This document shows positions 11,515 to 23,176 of a stretch of DNA of 64,000 bases, one piece after another. Source of the stretch: Leptodontidium sp. MPI-SDFR-AT-0119 (Eukaryota; Ascomycota; Leotiomycetes; Helotiales; Leptodontidiaceae); NCBI GenBank assembly GCA_020726505.1, contig JAHLEZ010000009.1:2356001-2420000 (forward strand). Direction: 5' to 3'. The translations under genes and the position numbers were made by a program. The notes beneath the pieces are model-generated. The model searched no databases. It saw nothing but the letters and a program-made list of their open reading frames with translations, and was not told the origin of the DNA. The stretch's first letter is position 1, and every line of letters begins with the position of its first letter.

Positions 11515-12858
11515 CTAAGTCAAGGAGTGACTTCTGCTCCGTTTCAGCCCAAGCTTTAAATCAGCCGATGAGTGCTTTTGATGTAGTCTAGAGAAGCAGG
11601 CATGTCCAAGTGCAACTTCTGCTGAAGCGCGCTCTGAAGGATCCCAGACAAGCATCTGGCTAAGCAAGTTGCTCACCGAGTCGGCAGGCTCATCTCGTAG
11701 AGCTGTCATTACTAATTTAAACTTGTTCCTTTCATGAGAGACGTTTTTCCATCGGAGTGTACCTGCTGTGACGAAGAGCTGGAGGCCTGCAACTCCATAT
11801 GCCCATATATCGACACTTGGCCCGTAGGTCCGTAGCTCCATCTCTGGAGCAAGATAAGGAACAGTTCCTACTAAACCAGGTTTCGGTTCGCAGGCCACAG
11901 CATGAACAGCCTGACCATAATCTAGGATGACGGTGCTGATCTTTGAAGGAGTAAGGTTCACAACTCCCTAATTACTTGGCTTGATATCCCGATGTATGAA
12001 ACTAGTACGATGAAGAGCATTGACGCCTTGGATTAGCTCGCAGAAAGCGACGAGGCGCAGAGAGATGGATAGGTCGTTAAGACACTCGGTGATTGTGGCG
12101 CGTGCGAATGGTGAATATATGATAGCTACCTTTTTTGGTCGGGCTTTAAAAGAGTGGCGCTCATCATCCTCGTCTGAAGGCGCGCAGAACCATTTTTCGC
12201 CTCGCTCGTATTGCACATCGTGGAACTGAAGAATTTGCGGCTACGAAAGGACCCTTTAATACCGCGCCATATACCCGAGCATTTTTGGTCCACATACATG
12301 ATTTGGAAGACTCTTTAAGATATCTATCTCCTGAGCAATTGCTTTCTGCGTCTCTTGCGTTCGAACCATGAACTTTGCTGCTCCGGCTTCACCAGTCACA
12401 GTGTGCTTTGCAGCATTCACAGTGGTAAAGGAACCCTTCCCCACAGTTCCCCTCACAATCCAATTGCCCAGCGTAGAATCCCATGGAGATGGTGTCGCTG
12501 AAAGATTAGGTGGAGCTGGCGGTCGAAACAGATAGTTTTTTAGGTATTGCCGGAGACTACGCTAGTAATCATGCTCGTCGTCTACAACAAATTCCAATAC
12601 GTAGTCGAGCTTGCCAAACGAGATCTGGCAGCTGCGCTCCGTGATAACACGTTGTCCACTGAAGAACTCTTCGACGCCAAGACGGATCCGTGGAGAGCGG
12701 TCGCTTACGGTGTATATCGTGAAGGATCCAGTCTCATCGATAAAGAACCGAGCGTGTCGACCAGCCACCTCATACTTTGAGAAGGAAGTGCGTGGTGGGG
12801 CAAGCTGGAGATCCACCCCACCATTAGGAAGGCACGCACCTTCCTTGGTTAGAGACAA
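11515..12858 (-). pseudogene. FHA domain-containing serine/threonine protein kinase, broken
   Basis: On the minus strand an FHA-like domain comes first (12562-12858: GRHARFFIDETGSFTIY, then QISFGKLDYVLEFVVDDE), followed by a linker and a kinase domain. The kinase has a glycine loop GTVGKGSFTTV, an ATP-site lysine in GAAKFMV, the catalytic loop FIHRDIKPSN, DYG in place of DFG, and GTVPYLAPE. The order FHA then kinase recalls Rad53/Cds1-type kinases and a set of fungal-specific FHA kinases. The frame has stops after VVDDEHDY (TAG where CAG is likely), near 12255 and in the following 12 codons, and directly after HRDIKPSN, while homology continues through each. The 5' end may also be truncated. 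It is therefore a pseudogene, unless unusual splicing removes these positions. Confidence 0.75.
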
Positions 12859-14449
12859 GTGGGGATCGGTAAAAGAAGTTGTCTTATATTAATCGTGAAG
12901 CGGAGTTATTCGAACTATGCAGATCTATAAAGCTTGTTTAACGCAATTTAACGCAGTTTGTTAAATATATACTCTTTCAAGAACATAAAAAGCATAGCGT
13001 CATCTCTAATAAACTGGACAGACCCGGGCCTCCAAATATATTACGGATGCGAAGAGGTTGTGCGTATGAAATCACTTATCTAATACCGTCACTTGTCAAT
13101 ATATCTAACGTTGTGCTAGCCGGGAAGCTCCCCTTGACCGAGATTTGACGAGAGCCACGCAACGCTTGCGTATCGGAGTAGGCCGGAGATAGCAATTTCG
13201 TCGATGTATTGTGTCTACATAAATTTAAGTCAACAAGATATCGTCGTGTATTGAGAGGGGAAGGAAACGAACCCATGATCTTGCTGGACTGATGTATCAT
13301 CGTGGATATTGTCGTCCACTGAATTCATGAACACTGGGGATCTGACATCTTCCCAGAACATTTTCTGCGGCCGTTTTCCGTTTGGACGTCAATATTAAAT
13401 TGGCCCGTTGCTGTGTATATGTTTTCGAATATGATAACCCTAGATGCGGGGGAAATAGAAGATGTTGGCACTAACCTCGATGTCTTGAGCTAGAGTAGAA
13501 GTGTAGGATACGCGGTGAGAATGAGGGAATCGGCCGATGAAGATGATGATGGCCTGAAAAAGAGATGTATGTCGCATGTGAAGGATTCATTACCAGGCCG
13601 AAAAGGATACAAATTTCATAAGTGGGTTCCATTCCTTCTTGTCCAAGGCATGCGTGAGTAGCTCCTAACCTGAGTCTTCGTCGAACAGTAGCTTAAGCGG
13701 GGCTATTCTCAGGACCGAGGAGCTGTGACCTTCAAATAATATACATATAAAACGACCCGATATTGATTATTTCTAAGACTATCCATCCCCGCCTCGCCTG
13801 ATCTCTGCAGCTGGTATTATGATATTTGCCACACCGCTCTGTATCGTGATCTTTCGCTGGTTAGAGCGCCCGTCGCACCCTCCATAGCCTAATCAACAAA
13901 CTCCGAAGACTGGCGACCTTCAAAATCGCTAACCTTAAGCCTCAAGACTACTCTTTTGGCTTCGCTGTCGAAAGTCGTTGCTGAGGTGCCGAATGCCATG
14001 ATGCTCGTTTTTGACGTCGTTGGAAAGTGTCGGGTCGGAGTGGCAGAAGGTGGAAACCCATGTTATTACGTAATCTCTATGGCCCCATCAAGTTAGTCAC
14101 GGGAGCGGCCAACACCTGTACTTGAACATCAACGAAAAGTTTGCCGCTCTCATCATCTTACTACGATAAGACCACAAACAAACAAAAGCAACTACACGAG
14201 CAATACCGAGCGAAAGAAGGTCGAGCTCGGAACGCCAGATCGCACATACTATTCCGACCCCCTTTGTTCCGCCTTCATCCACCTGCAGGACGTCACGAAC
14301 CAGCTCTTGCCAGACTGTAGTGCCGCCGAGGCCCGTTCTGCGCAGAGAGCACACTCTGGCCCTACCCTGCGCAATTTTAGAGGCCACTACTGGAAAGTCG
14401 CCTGGCATCACTACTATTGCACCTCTCTATCGAAAAAAATCACTATAAA
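12859..14449. other. Intergenic; no gene supported
   Basis: No frame here carries a motif I know. The 104-codon minus-strand frame at 14097-14411 is of ordinary composition and is not supported by anything else. Confidence 0.35.
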
Positions 14450-14755
14450 ATGGACACCCAACCTCTTCGAGTTGTTATCCGCGTCTGCGTTGCAGACATT
14501 CCAGGAAATCGACTTGCGCGTTCTCATCGTCTTGGACGCGACTTCTGCTCGGAGGTGCTTGGTCGGGAGTTGAAAGAGCAGCATGCGGGAGGCTTTGACT
14601 ATGTCCACATTCTCCCGAACTTTGACTCGACAAATCCTGTGAAGGCTTGGTTTCTCTTTGACTTCAATGCTACAGAGCAAGTTAATAAATCACAATTAAG
14701 TGGTACAATTCCTCATAGAGTTTACCACGCTACGAGGCTAGATGATTCTTGGTAA
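14450..14755 (+). CDS. Short hypothetical protein
   Basis: A 101-codon frame starting MDTQPLRVVIRV. It is preceded by A-rich DNA typical of a fungal start and has a balanced amino-acid composition, but no domain I recognise. The overlapping minus-strand frame (14414-14680) looks less protein-like. It could be a fragment or a single exon, and there is no clear functional context. Confidence 0.25.
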   Translation: MDTQPLRVVIRVCVADIPGNRLARSHRLGRDFCSEVLGRELKEQHAGGFDYVHILPNFDSTNPVKAWFLFDFNATEQVNKSQLSGTIPHRVYHATRLDDSW

Positions 14756-15534
14756 GCCCTAAACTAGGATACCTAGTCTACAGAGTATTATTGATATATA
14801 GAAGGATATTTACTCCACGAGATCACTGGATCGATACCGCAAGGAAGTACTGCTTGATGTACACCTGGGGAGGGAAGAAACCTTCAGGTACTGTTGGCAG
14901 TTGAGATATAGTTTGACGTGGGCAAAGGTGAAAGGAGTTGACTTTAAATAAATTGTTGACCTTGGATATAAATGTACTCTTTGTGAGCTCAAGGGGTCTG
15001 TGGTGGTGTTTCCCCTCTGCACTCAGGGCAATCCTGAGTATCATCATCGTCCTGCCAATCATGAGATCTGTCCCGATTAGGACAAATAAGCCCGTCTTGA
15101 CTATTAATTGCAGTCTGGCACCTGTTAATGTGCTTTAGCCTTTCCCTATCTTCCCCTCTCTCCTCATGGCGGTCAGCACATGCGAATGTTGCGACAGCGT
15201 CCTCGCACATCTGTAAGCTATTAGAGTTTGATTTTCCATTGATGAGGGAGACGCCCACATTTACTTAAATGTAATAGTTCAGATGTTTTGGTCGAGCGGT
15301 AAAGACAATAGACAAGCCTGGTTAACGTGTCGTTCGGGGGCTTTCCTAATTGAATGTGAGCAAACTTCTGGATCTTGTTGTGGATCGCGTACTTCAAGAC
15401 GGAGTATTGTGGAACTTAGGTAACGACTAAGATAGAACTGTGCCTTTGAATAGAGTAGAGAAGAGAGAGTAGGCTCTGTTTATGCTCGCGATGGGGCAGA
15501 CGAAGGCTCTTGACAAAGGTTCCTCTGATAAGAA
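14756..15534. other. Intergenic; one cysteine-bearing frame noted
   Basis: A minus-strand frame at 14989-15258 encodes a short Cys/His-containing peptide ending near CPECRG. It could be a zinc-ribbon fragment, but nothing else supports it. Confidence 0.25.
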
Positions 15535-15542
15535 TTTTTCTG
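15535..15542. repeat. Target-site duplication of MULE (left)
   Basis: TTTTTCTG directly before the left terminal repeat. The identical octamer follows the right terminal repeat at 19877-19884. Confidence 0.9.
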
Positions 15543-15713
15543 GGCCACAGCTAAATCTCCATACGTGAATAGCTAAATCCCCATACGCTAAGTAAGCGAG
15601 CCAAAAATAAAGAGTGCATTTATCACCACCAAAATTAGTATGCATAACTATGTACAGTGCATATCTGGCCCTCTCATGCCAAATCATCTACTTCAAACTC
15701 TACATCCTGAGTA

Positions 15714-17551
15714 TAACGTCTGACCCCACCCTTCCGGCCACCCCCCCCTTCCGGCCACCTCGCTTAATTGTAACCCTCTCTATTTAAGACCTAATAACTC
15801 TACTCAGCGTCAACTTCAATACAAGATATTGTAGAATCTGATTCTCCTCCTGATTCTAGTTCTACAGGTGTAATTTGACGTTCTCCAGCTGTAATTTGAG
15901 CCTCTTTAATAGCACGTATTATAACAAACTTAGAATTTGGACTCGTCTGAACCTTCCTCTTTTTCTTTGGCCTCAGGTGCTCTAATCTCTCTTCCAACTC
16001 TTTGACTCTCATATTTGCCTTCCCTAATTCGTATTCCTTTTCGTCGATTCCTTTTATAACCTTCCTAAAAAGCAAACGTTACGTTAGAAGTTAGTCATGT
16101 AATCCACTAGCCAAATTGCGAATCTGTAAGTACAGATCTTTCCGTACTTTTAGAGTCTGTAACTCAATTGAAGTATCAGAAACCTTCGGAGGTTATATTA
16201 GCGTCTCTTGAGGCTTTAGGAGCGCTGGATTTGTCGATTTATTACTGTTTTCTAATAGTAAAGGGCTCATTAGCGGCTTAGCGACAGATACCGGCCATAG
16301 ACCTGTAGTCCTCCACCCTGATTTGATATTTGAGGGTGTAATACTTTCTTGACGTGCCTTTTAATAGCAAATAAGAAAGTTGCGCTTGCTAATTAGTGTA
16401 GAATCGATTAAAGAACTCAACTTTTGCAGCTCTTTCCGGTACGCACGCTTGAGTGAAGAGAAAACCGTCAAATCGAGAGGTTGTAAGACGTGTGACGTAT
16501 GTGCCGGTAAGAATAAGAGATATATATTATACTCAAGGCACTTCCAAAGGAATTCTGTTGTCTCGTGGCTCCCATGGCCGTCTAGAATGAGGAGTCTTAC
16601 TGAATGATCACGTGGTTAAGTCTGAGGGATAAACACCTTCTCTAGCCACTCTAAAGCCGTAGCATCAGTCGTCCACCTATTTTCGGTTGCTGTGAAGTGC
16701 CAATTGTCGAATAGATCTAATTAAGACGGAAACCACTGTTGTTATACTGATTTCCCCTTATATACCACAGCTGGATCTGTCGAAGCTCCGATTGCTGAGA
16801 TACACTCAAGAATTGTCGTCTAACCACAAGAACCTGGCTGTTTCCCTTATACTGTACGTGTTTCGGCACTCCCTACAACATATCTATTAAGACCATGACC
16901 TTCCATAATACCTGTCTCGTCCATATTCCATCGTTAGCTGGCTAGAATAGCTCTAATTGCCGGAATCTGTAGTTTTTAGAACCAAGGCCTAATAACTTCA
17001 GATCGAGCGCAATTAACTCGTATAGAATCAACAGGGATTTGCTTTTTAGTCTTGAGAACAGGATTACGAGCCAAAAATCGTGTAATCCAGTGTCTTCCGA
17101 GTAGTTTGTGATCCCCTTAAAGAACCAGAAGCCTCTCTGCAAAAAGCCGAATCTGTGCGTGCGTAACTCCATGGCCAAGAGCCTCTTGATTTAGTACCCA
17201 ATCGGTCAATCGTTTCTCTACTACCGTAGGTAGTCTTTGCAAGTGGCTAGCACCCTCTTGACGTGACTGAGTCGTTGTGTTACGATCTTAAAGGGTACTC
17301 CTTGGAACACCCCACTCAAGCGATGCCTTTCGTACAGATTTGCCATTTGCCACTTCCTCCAAAGCAGATTCGATGTCATATTCAGTGTATTCAGGCTTCA
17401 TGATGTGAACAATTCGTACTCCAAATTTCAAGAAAAACGATTAGAGAATAAAATAATTATTAATTATTAAAGTAAAGTAATATGAGTAGCAGTGAGGTTA
17501 AGCGAGGTGGCCGGAAGGGGGGGGTGGCCGGAAGGGTGGGGTCAGACGTTA
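15714..17551 (-). mobile_element. Fot1/pogo-type Tc1-mariner transposon nested in the MULE
   Basis: Terminal inverted repeats of about 50 bp begin TAACGTCTGACCCCACCCTT and contain two copies of a CTTCCGGCCACC motif per end. TA dinucleotides flank the element (15712-15713 and 17552-17553), as expected for this superfamily. It is 1838 bp long, which fits Fot1 relatives. It lies between the left end and the transposase of the MULE and must be the younger insertion. Confidence 0.9.
15800..17401 (-). pseudogene. Fot1/pogo DDE transposase relic
   Basis: The minus-strand frame starts MKPEYTEYDIESALEEVANG (psq-type helix-turn-helix) at 17401. Further on a TRFLARNPVLKTKK...VDSIRV block is recognisable from the second DNA-binding domain, and the C-terminus (15800-16075) has the KKKRKVQTSPNSKF tail typical of Fot1 proteins. 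Many stops and shifts interrupt the catalytic region, so no active enzyme can be made. Confidence 0.85.
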
Positions 17552-17689
17552 TACCTCAACTCCACCAATTACCTCTCGTTGTATCATATCTACAGTAATC
17601 GTAGTAGCATCTTCAATACTATCTGTCTTATACACTAATGAAATGCCTTGCATATAAGCTCTCTCCCGTCGAGTTCCTGGCTCGTACAT

Positions 17690-19633
17690 ATCCTAATGCC
17701 CATGCTGAAGCCTCTGCATAGCCAATGCAGTCGATGATGCGCCAATCTGTACTGAAAAAGTCTGCTCAAGTAATACAGGGGCAGAGCTAGAGGGTAGTTC
17801 AAAGAATAAAGGGTCCCGGCGAGTGCTTGAAGGTGCCACCCTACCACCAAGCGCACCCTTAGGCCTACCCTTCCCCTTTACTTTCATTAGATTCAAGAGT
17901 GGAAGAGGCTAAGGATTGCTCAAGCTAGGTAAATGCACTGATTTAGGCCTATTATAGTACCAATGAGAATGAATATCACTCAAAAGGACTACTCCACCGG
18001 CTTGCTGTCTCTTCCAGAGAGTATGAAAGCAAGGTAGACCAAATGCTTGCTGTGTAATACATGTACAGCCGTCTAGAGGGGGCCCTTGGGAGGGGAGCTT
18101 GCTCTTCTCTTATAAAATCCTCAAAAGAGCGTGGGTATGAACAAATAGAAGGATAGCAGCAAAAAGAGGGATATTTGTACTGTGTCTAGGCCGTAACTGC
18201 TGCTATGCGATAGTTGACTTGATGCCGGTATGCTAAGCAGTCCAAAAGAGTTGTAATTTGAGGAATACGCCCCTGAGGTCTACATGCCCACGCTGTAGAT
18301 ACAACTTTAACGTAGCATGGCAACCCTCAATTAGACTCGTAACCGTAACTCCAAAGTAATATGATTGGCCAATCCAAAAGGCCACCAGCTTCTCTTTCCA
18401 AAGGAGCCATGTACTCTCACAGTAGCTTACAACGCCTACTAGAAACTCAGTCCGCATGTTTGTGAGCGTAGTATCAAATGCCTCCTCAGTTGTACTAGCA
18501 AGTAGTATATTCCAGGAGCTTAGGAATGCTTGAAAGCGTGGGTGGCGTATCCAGTTTCCATTAGAATCTTTAATAGAGCCTGGGAAGTACTTCTTAGTCT
18601 TTACTAACACATTCATATTAACGTGCCAGCGGCAGAGGAGGTGGCGGGCAGTGGGAAAGAATGCCTCAATACACTTAATCAGAGCTAATTCCCTATCTGT
18701 TACAATAAAGATTGGCTCTTGAATCATATACTAAGACATTAAATCTCTAAGTTGTGTAACAGCCCAAGTGTAGTCCCCCTAAGTCTCCCCTAATAGAAAT
18801 GCCAACCCAAGCTAAACTACCATATTATTCCCTGTGATTCCACATATATTCAGCAATGGCATGTTGAATCGGTTGGTTTTGTATGTGCAATCAAGGAGTA
18901 AAACATCAGAGTACTACTTCCAGAGTTAGAGGGAAGTTAGGTGTATAAAGAAGAGTCGTTGTAAGGGGCCGCTTTGAGGATAATATTAAGGGGAGAAATC
19001 GTTTGCTTAGAGTTCCTACATCTTATAAGTTATAGAATATAAGACTATTAAAGATACGTACCTCAAGAAGCCACTAAATTGGCGTCTTTCCACCTAACTC
19101 CTTCTTTCGTTCTTTTTGTACAAGATTAAAGATATCTTTAGAGACTAGTAAGATACTAGAGTCCTTCTCTCGTAGAGTTAACAAGATTTAAGCGTTTAAC
19201 AAACCAGCCTTAGCTAAGAAGCCAATTAAAGCATGAATTTGTGCAGGAACAGAAGCAATTCTGTGTGCTAGATAAGCTGTAAAGTCTGCAGAGGCCGCAT
19301 GGTTGTGTATAGCCTCCAAAACTTTCACTTGCCACTGCTCTGACACTCTGTCCTTTGCTAGAGTAACCCTCATTTGACAGCCACACTTCTTAGAACCTGT
19401 ATTCTTGCGTTTCTTGGAAGGGTGTACATCAGGTCGCTTCCCCTTTGGGTTGTATTTACCTGCGCGGTCGCAGACAAATAATACACGGAATAGTTTAGTA
19501 TCTTGTTGTAAGAGGGCATATCCATTGGCTTTTGCATGTGCTTGGAATACAGCAAATCCAGTAGTAATATCACTATAAGTAGCTGCAGGGGGCGCAGGGC
19601 CACAAGCTTAGGGAAGAGCATCCATAGTAGCAA
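17690..19633 (-). pseudogene. MULE transposase, interrupted
   Basis: On the minus strand, an N-terminal FAR1-like zinc region near 19370-19570 is recognisable but out of frame. A part with VLEAIHNHAASADF follows (19188-19373). The MULE catalytic domain is open at 18233-18727 (IFIVTDRELALIKCIEAFFP, then HLLCRWHVNMNV, later a SYYFGVTVTSLIEGCHATLK block). The C-terminal basic KGKGRPKGALGG motif lies at 17840-17880. Frame changes between these blocks show that the gene is dead, although the catalytic block is still open. Confidence 0.85.
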
Positions 19634-19876
19634 TAATAAGTGGTAGTGGTAGAGGTACGTTGAGGTGTTGAGTTAAGTTTGAATAGCTTCAACTTCTCTA
19701 ATTCTGCCTCAGGGGTAATTACGTAATTATAAAGGTTTATGCTATGCATCAAAGGCCCTTGCCACTTAGTATTAATTAGTATGGCGCGGGAAGGTTAATA
19801 GATGACACTCGCCAAGTTACTAAAAATTTAGCGTATGGGGATTTAGCTATTCACGTATGGAGATTTAGCTGTGGCC

Positions 19877-19884
19877 TTTTTCTG
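19877..19884. repeat. Target-site duplication of MULE (right)
   Basis: TTTTTCTG directly after the right terminal repeat, identical to 15535-15542. Confidence 0.9.
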
Positions 19885-20860
19885 CTATGTGTCTGCTCTA
19901 GCATAAAGGATATAATACGCGTTGGAAATTAAAACATTTCGGGACGGTGCAATTAGAGCTCCGTCTTACTATTCTATTTGTTAGTGCATATTTAGCCGAG
20001 AAGGCATTAGCCAATCCCTAGACAGTATCGCCTCTAACAAAATAGGGAATGCGGCTCCGTTTTGAGGCACATGCAGTATGCTGTTGGTTATATGTCGTAG
20101 GCAGTATCGCCTTTGGTCGTCGGGGGGCACTGCTGCACTCGCCATCGTTGCCACGTTACCATCTGAGCTGCTATTAACGTCTTGGCTAGGTCATCGTAGT
20201 CTGGCGTGCTGATACCGAGCGGACTTTGTCATCGATAAGGTCATCTTTGAATTCATGCAAGAGGAGCGGATTCCTCTTAGAGGCCACGGCTAGAGAAATC
20301 GAAGCGGTTTGTTGTTTCAAGCAGAGCGTAAAACAGTTGAAAAGCCTGATCCCGAAAGTTTCGACGCCGTTGTTTGCAGCCACTTTTGACTGGTGGAAGA
20401 ATGTCGGGAAACGGTAATTTCCCGACAAGATCCGCCCCCCTTGAAGCTTTGGCATAGTTGCGGGAGGGTATAGACTGGCCCTTAGGTGAATTATTTGATA
20501 GGCATGAATTCCTATTTATTTTCGAAGCCAAGCGTCGTTCCCGATTAAGGTCTACGTCAAGGCGATAGTCTGGTCTCAACGAGCAATAGTTGGCTATAGT
20601 TCGGTAGAGCTTAGGAAGAATGATACTGTGGAATGATTTTGAAACTTCACATAGGCTTTTGAGGTCGCGCCGCTTGACAGTCTGTGATTAGCAATAGAAG
20701 CCAACGGACGAAGAGATTCACGGCTTCACTCTCGATCCTGGTAGGGGCTTCTGCGACATATACTAGTCGATTTGTTGTCTATTCTGTCGACGCTACTTGA
20801 GACCTCAGATGCTGTGCACACACAGGCATCTCTTTTATAAGTTGTAATTACATCGACTCT
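19885..20860. other. No gene supported
   Basis: Short overlapping frames at 20186-20579 on both strands have no motif. Nothing else is visible. Confidence 0.35.
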
Positions 20861-21913
20861 CTAGTGCTCAAATACCTCTCTGATATCTCTCTGATTATCT
20901 GCTTTGGCTCCATCAAATTGAGCACGATATGTAGTCAATTGGCGTGCTTTCTCACTCTCAAACTGTCTTTTGAGCCTCCGAACCAATGGGAAATACACCC
21001 ATTCCTTTCTTGGACGTATAGAACCTTTATAATATCTGGCTGTACCACAGTACGAGCACTTGAGAGACTCAGATTTAGTGCCTGTATTGGCCTCACAGCT
21101 GTTTGGACAGCACTGTAAGATCTGAGGCCTCAGGTGCAACCTACCCTCCAATTTCTTGTTGATATGCCAAAAAGTCGGAAGAATTACGTGTGGAAAGTGT
21201 TTCTAGAAGAACTCTTTGAGTTGGAGACGCTTTGACCGAGTAACACCATCAAGAAATCTAACCCAGTCAAGCAAAAGTAAGGGATCTACGCCTAATATTA
21301 GCCTTCAATACTGCTCCGGGATTAATCTAACCTGTGGGGAGCTCGGAACTAGCGTCTAGCGGTGCCATACGCTGTTCTAGGATATCCATCCTTTCCTCTT
21401 CATCTAGCTCATCTGCGTCTGGTATATTAAGTTCGGCGTCTCACTATTATCGTCGTCGCTACCTGTATCTTCAGAATCTCCTGCTGTAGGCATATTTTGG
21501 GTTATACACATGGCGTTCCGTAAGGATTCGATTTCCTGGAGATCTCCCTCTTTGTCGACGAGTATTGACAGCTCCGGGAGCTCTTGAGACAGCTGAAACG
21601 ACTTCTCAGAGGCCCTATCAAGTTGAGTATGACCTAGTAAGGTTCTTCTGTGTACGATTGCCCCTAGGGGGTGTATAGAGCACTGGCAGAGGCGCTCATC
21701 CTTTTTTAGCAGTCGTTGAGGCTTGCCCCGGTGGGATCGAATGGTTCGGCGTGTTTTGACAGATCCGTTGCAATTGACGCAGTAACAATAACCATATTCG
21801 TGTCTCCGGTCCATGATTTTGAGCTCCTGATGCGACATGATTCCAATCACTAGTTTGAGAAGGTTTGAATTAGTCGTTGTGCTGTAATATTCAAGTGTTG
21901 AGCAGGTAGGCAT
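20861..21913 (-). pseudogene. Plavaka/Tnp2-like (CACTA superfamily) transposase, 5' fragment
   Basis: The 21404-21913 part has a Cys/His-rich N-terminus (YGYCYCVNCNG, then KTRRTIRSH) and an acidic stretch. The 20861-21151 part has ILQCCPNSC, CSYCGTARYYKGS and RPRKEWVYFPLVRRLKRQFE, the conserved region before the catalytic domain of Tnp2/Plavaka transposases. The two parts are linked by broken frames, with TAG/TGA codons between. The catalytic domain is absent, so only the 5' third of an element remains. Confidence 0.7.
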
Positions 21914-22081
21914 AGGTAAACAGGTGGCGCTTCAAAGAATGCTACATGGCTCGCTTAATACTGCGTGGCTCACCAAAGAAGTGTGACCCGTGAATGCGTG
22001 GGATGAGGCTACAGCTAAGAATGGCAGGGTAGGTTTTGTCTCACCGCCTTGGGCAGAACATAGGTTGGACCAACCAAACAC

Positions 22082-22369
22082 TCAGATTCTCTTGTCAGAA
22101 CCCGTCCGTCCAGTACCCTCTACTTCTTTATTTACCCAGAGCATGCTTCGGATTGGCCATCTCCCTTCTCTCCATGACGAGGGGACTATCTTGGTCCATT
22201 TAGAATGCTGCATCGGGGTTGTCAGGAGCCGGCCCTGAATTCTCCGCGCATAAGGTTCTTGAACTGCCGATACTGTCACACCTTGTACCTCTTCATCGTT
22301 CATCAGACTGTCATATACTTCGGGTTGTTTTCTCACGTTTAGCTGAATCATGCGGAACGTTCTACTCAT
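22082..22369 (-). pseudogene. Non-LTR retrotransposon endonuclease, N-terminal fragment
   Basis: Ninety-five codons beginning MSRTFRMIQLNVRKQPEVYD and including TVSAVQEPYARRIQG match the start of the apurinic-like endonuclease/exonuclease/phosphatase domain in fungal LINEs (Tad-like). The reverse transcriptase is missing, and the frame ends at 22082 shortly after a SMLWVNKEVE block. Confidence 0.7.
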
Positions 22370-22962
22370 GTCGAGGTGGGGTAAAGCTTCCCGCAGTTTC
22401 TACTAAACGATTCATAAGAGCTCACGAGCTGCGCCACATGTGGCTCTCCTTCTCCACAATCAACCCCTCCACAAGTGGTGTGGCCAGTGCAGGTCGGCCT
22501 CCCTACTGTCAGAGAGTTTTGCCACGTGACTTAGCCAGGAATAGAAAATGCACCTTCTTATTAGTATAACTAACATCACCATCATCAATACATTCCCGGA
22601 ACCACTAATTCTTTATGCCTTTTGTGCCTAACATTCACAATATGTGACAAAGGCTGATATTATAGGGAAGGTCGCGACCACGACCGCCTAGAGTCATGTG
22701 CTTGCCTAGCCAGCGCACACATGCATATAAGCGAGTCCGCGAAATAGAGCCGAGAACTTTCAACTAACTTCAACTCCTGTAACTACATGAGATATCTCTC
22801 TATATATCTTAGTTCTGACTCTTTCTCCAAACACCGAAGATGACGAATTTCGAGTATAAACCAATCAGTCTCGAGGGGCCTGCTTTTCGCCTTCTTCGAC
22901 TGCTCAAAGGCAATAACGATCCTATTAAGTGTGAGCTTTTTGAGTCGACGCTAGCTTTACCA

Positions 22963-23176
22963 AAACACACCACTCCCTCGCCAGAACACACCACTCCCTC
23001 GCCAGAACACAACTACCACTCCCTCACCAGAACACACCACTCCCTCACCAGAAGACACCACTCCCTCACCAGAACACATCACTCCCTCACCAGATCACAC
23101 TACTACCTCGCCAGAACACACCATCCCCTCGCCAGAACACACCATCCCCTCGCCAGAACACACCACCACCTCGCCA
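22963..23176 (+). repeat. 21-bp coding minisatellite, ten units
   Basis: Ten tandem units with the pattern GAACACACCACTCCCTCGCC plus a final A, starting at 22963, 22984, 23005, 23030, 23051, 23072, 23093, 23114, 23135 and 23156. All are 21 bp except the third (23005-23029), which is 25 bp because of an added ACTA/AACT tetranucleotide. In the leader and HET frames each unit encodes the heptapeptide TTPSPEH or a variant. Confidence 0.95.

Larger units (their letters stand above)
15543..19876 (-). mobile_element. MULE (Mutator-like) DNA transposon, complete, with nested Fot1-type insertion
   Basis: The ends are inverted repeats of about 48 bp starting GGCCACAGCTAAATCTCCAT at 15543 and matching in reverse complement up to 19876. 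An 8-bp target duplication TTTTTCTG flanks the element at 15535-15542 and 19877-19884. Mutator elements make 8-9 bp duplications, and the transposase inside is of MULE type, so the boundary is well supported. A 1.84-kb pogo/Fot1-like element sits inside it, so the MULE itself is about 2.5 kb. Confidence 0.92.

Noticed and set aside
14989..15258. Cys/His-containing minus-strand frame
   Set aside because: Cysteine spacing does not match a zinc-finger type I know, and the opposite strand is equally open.
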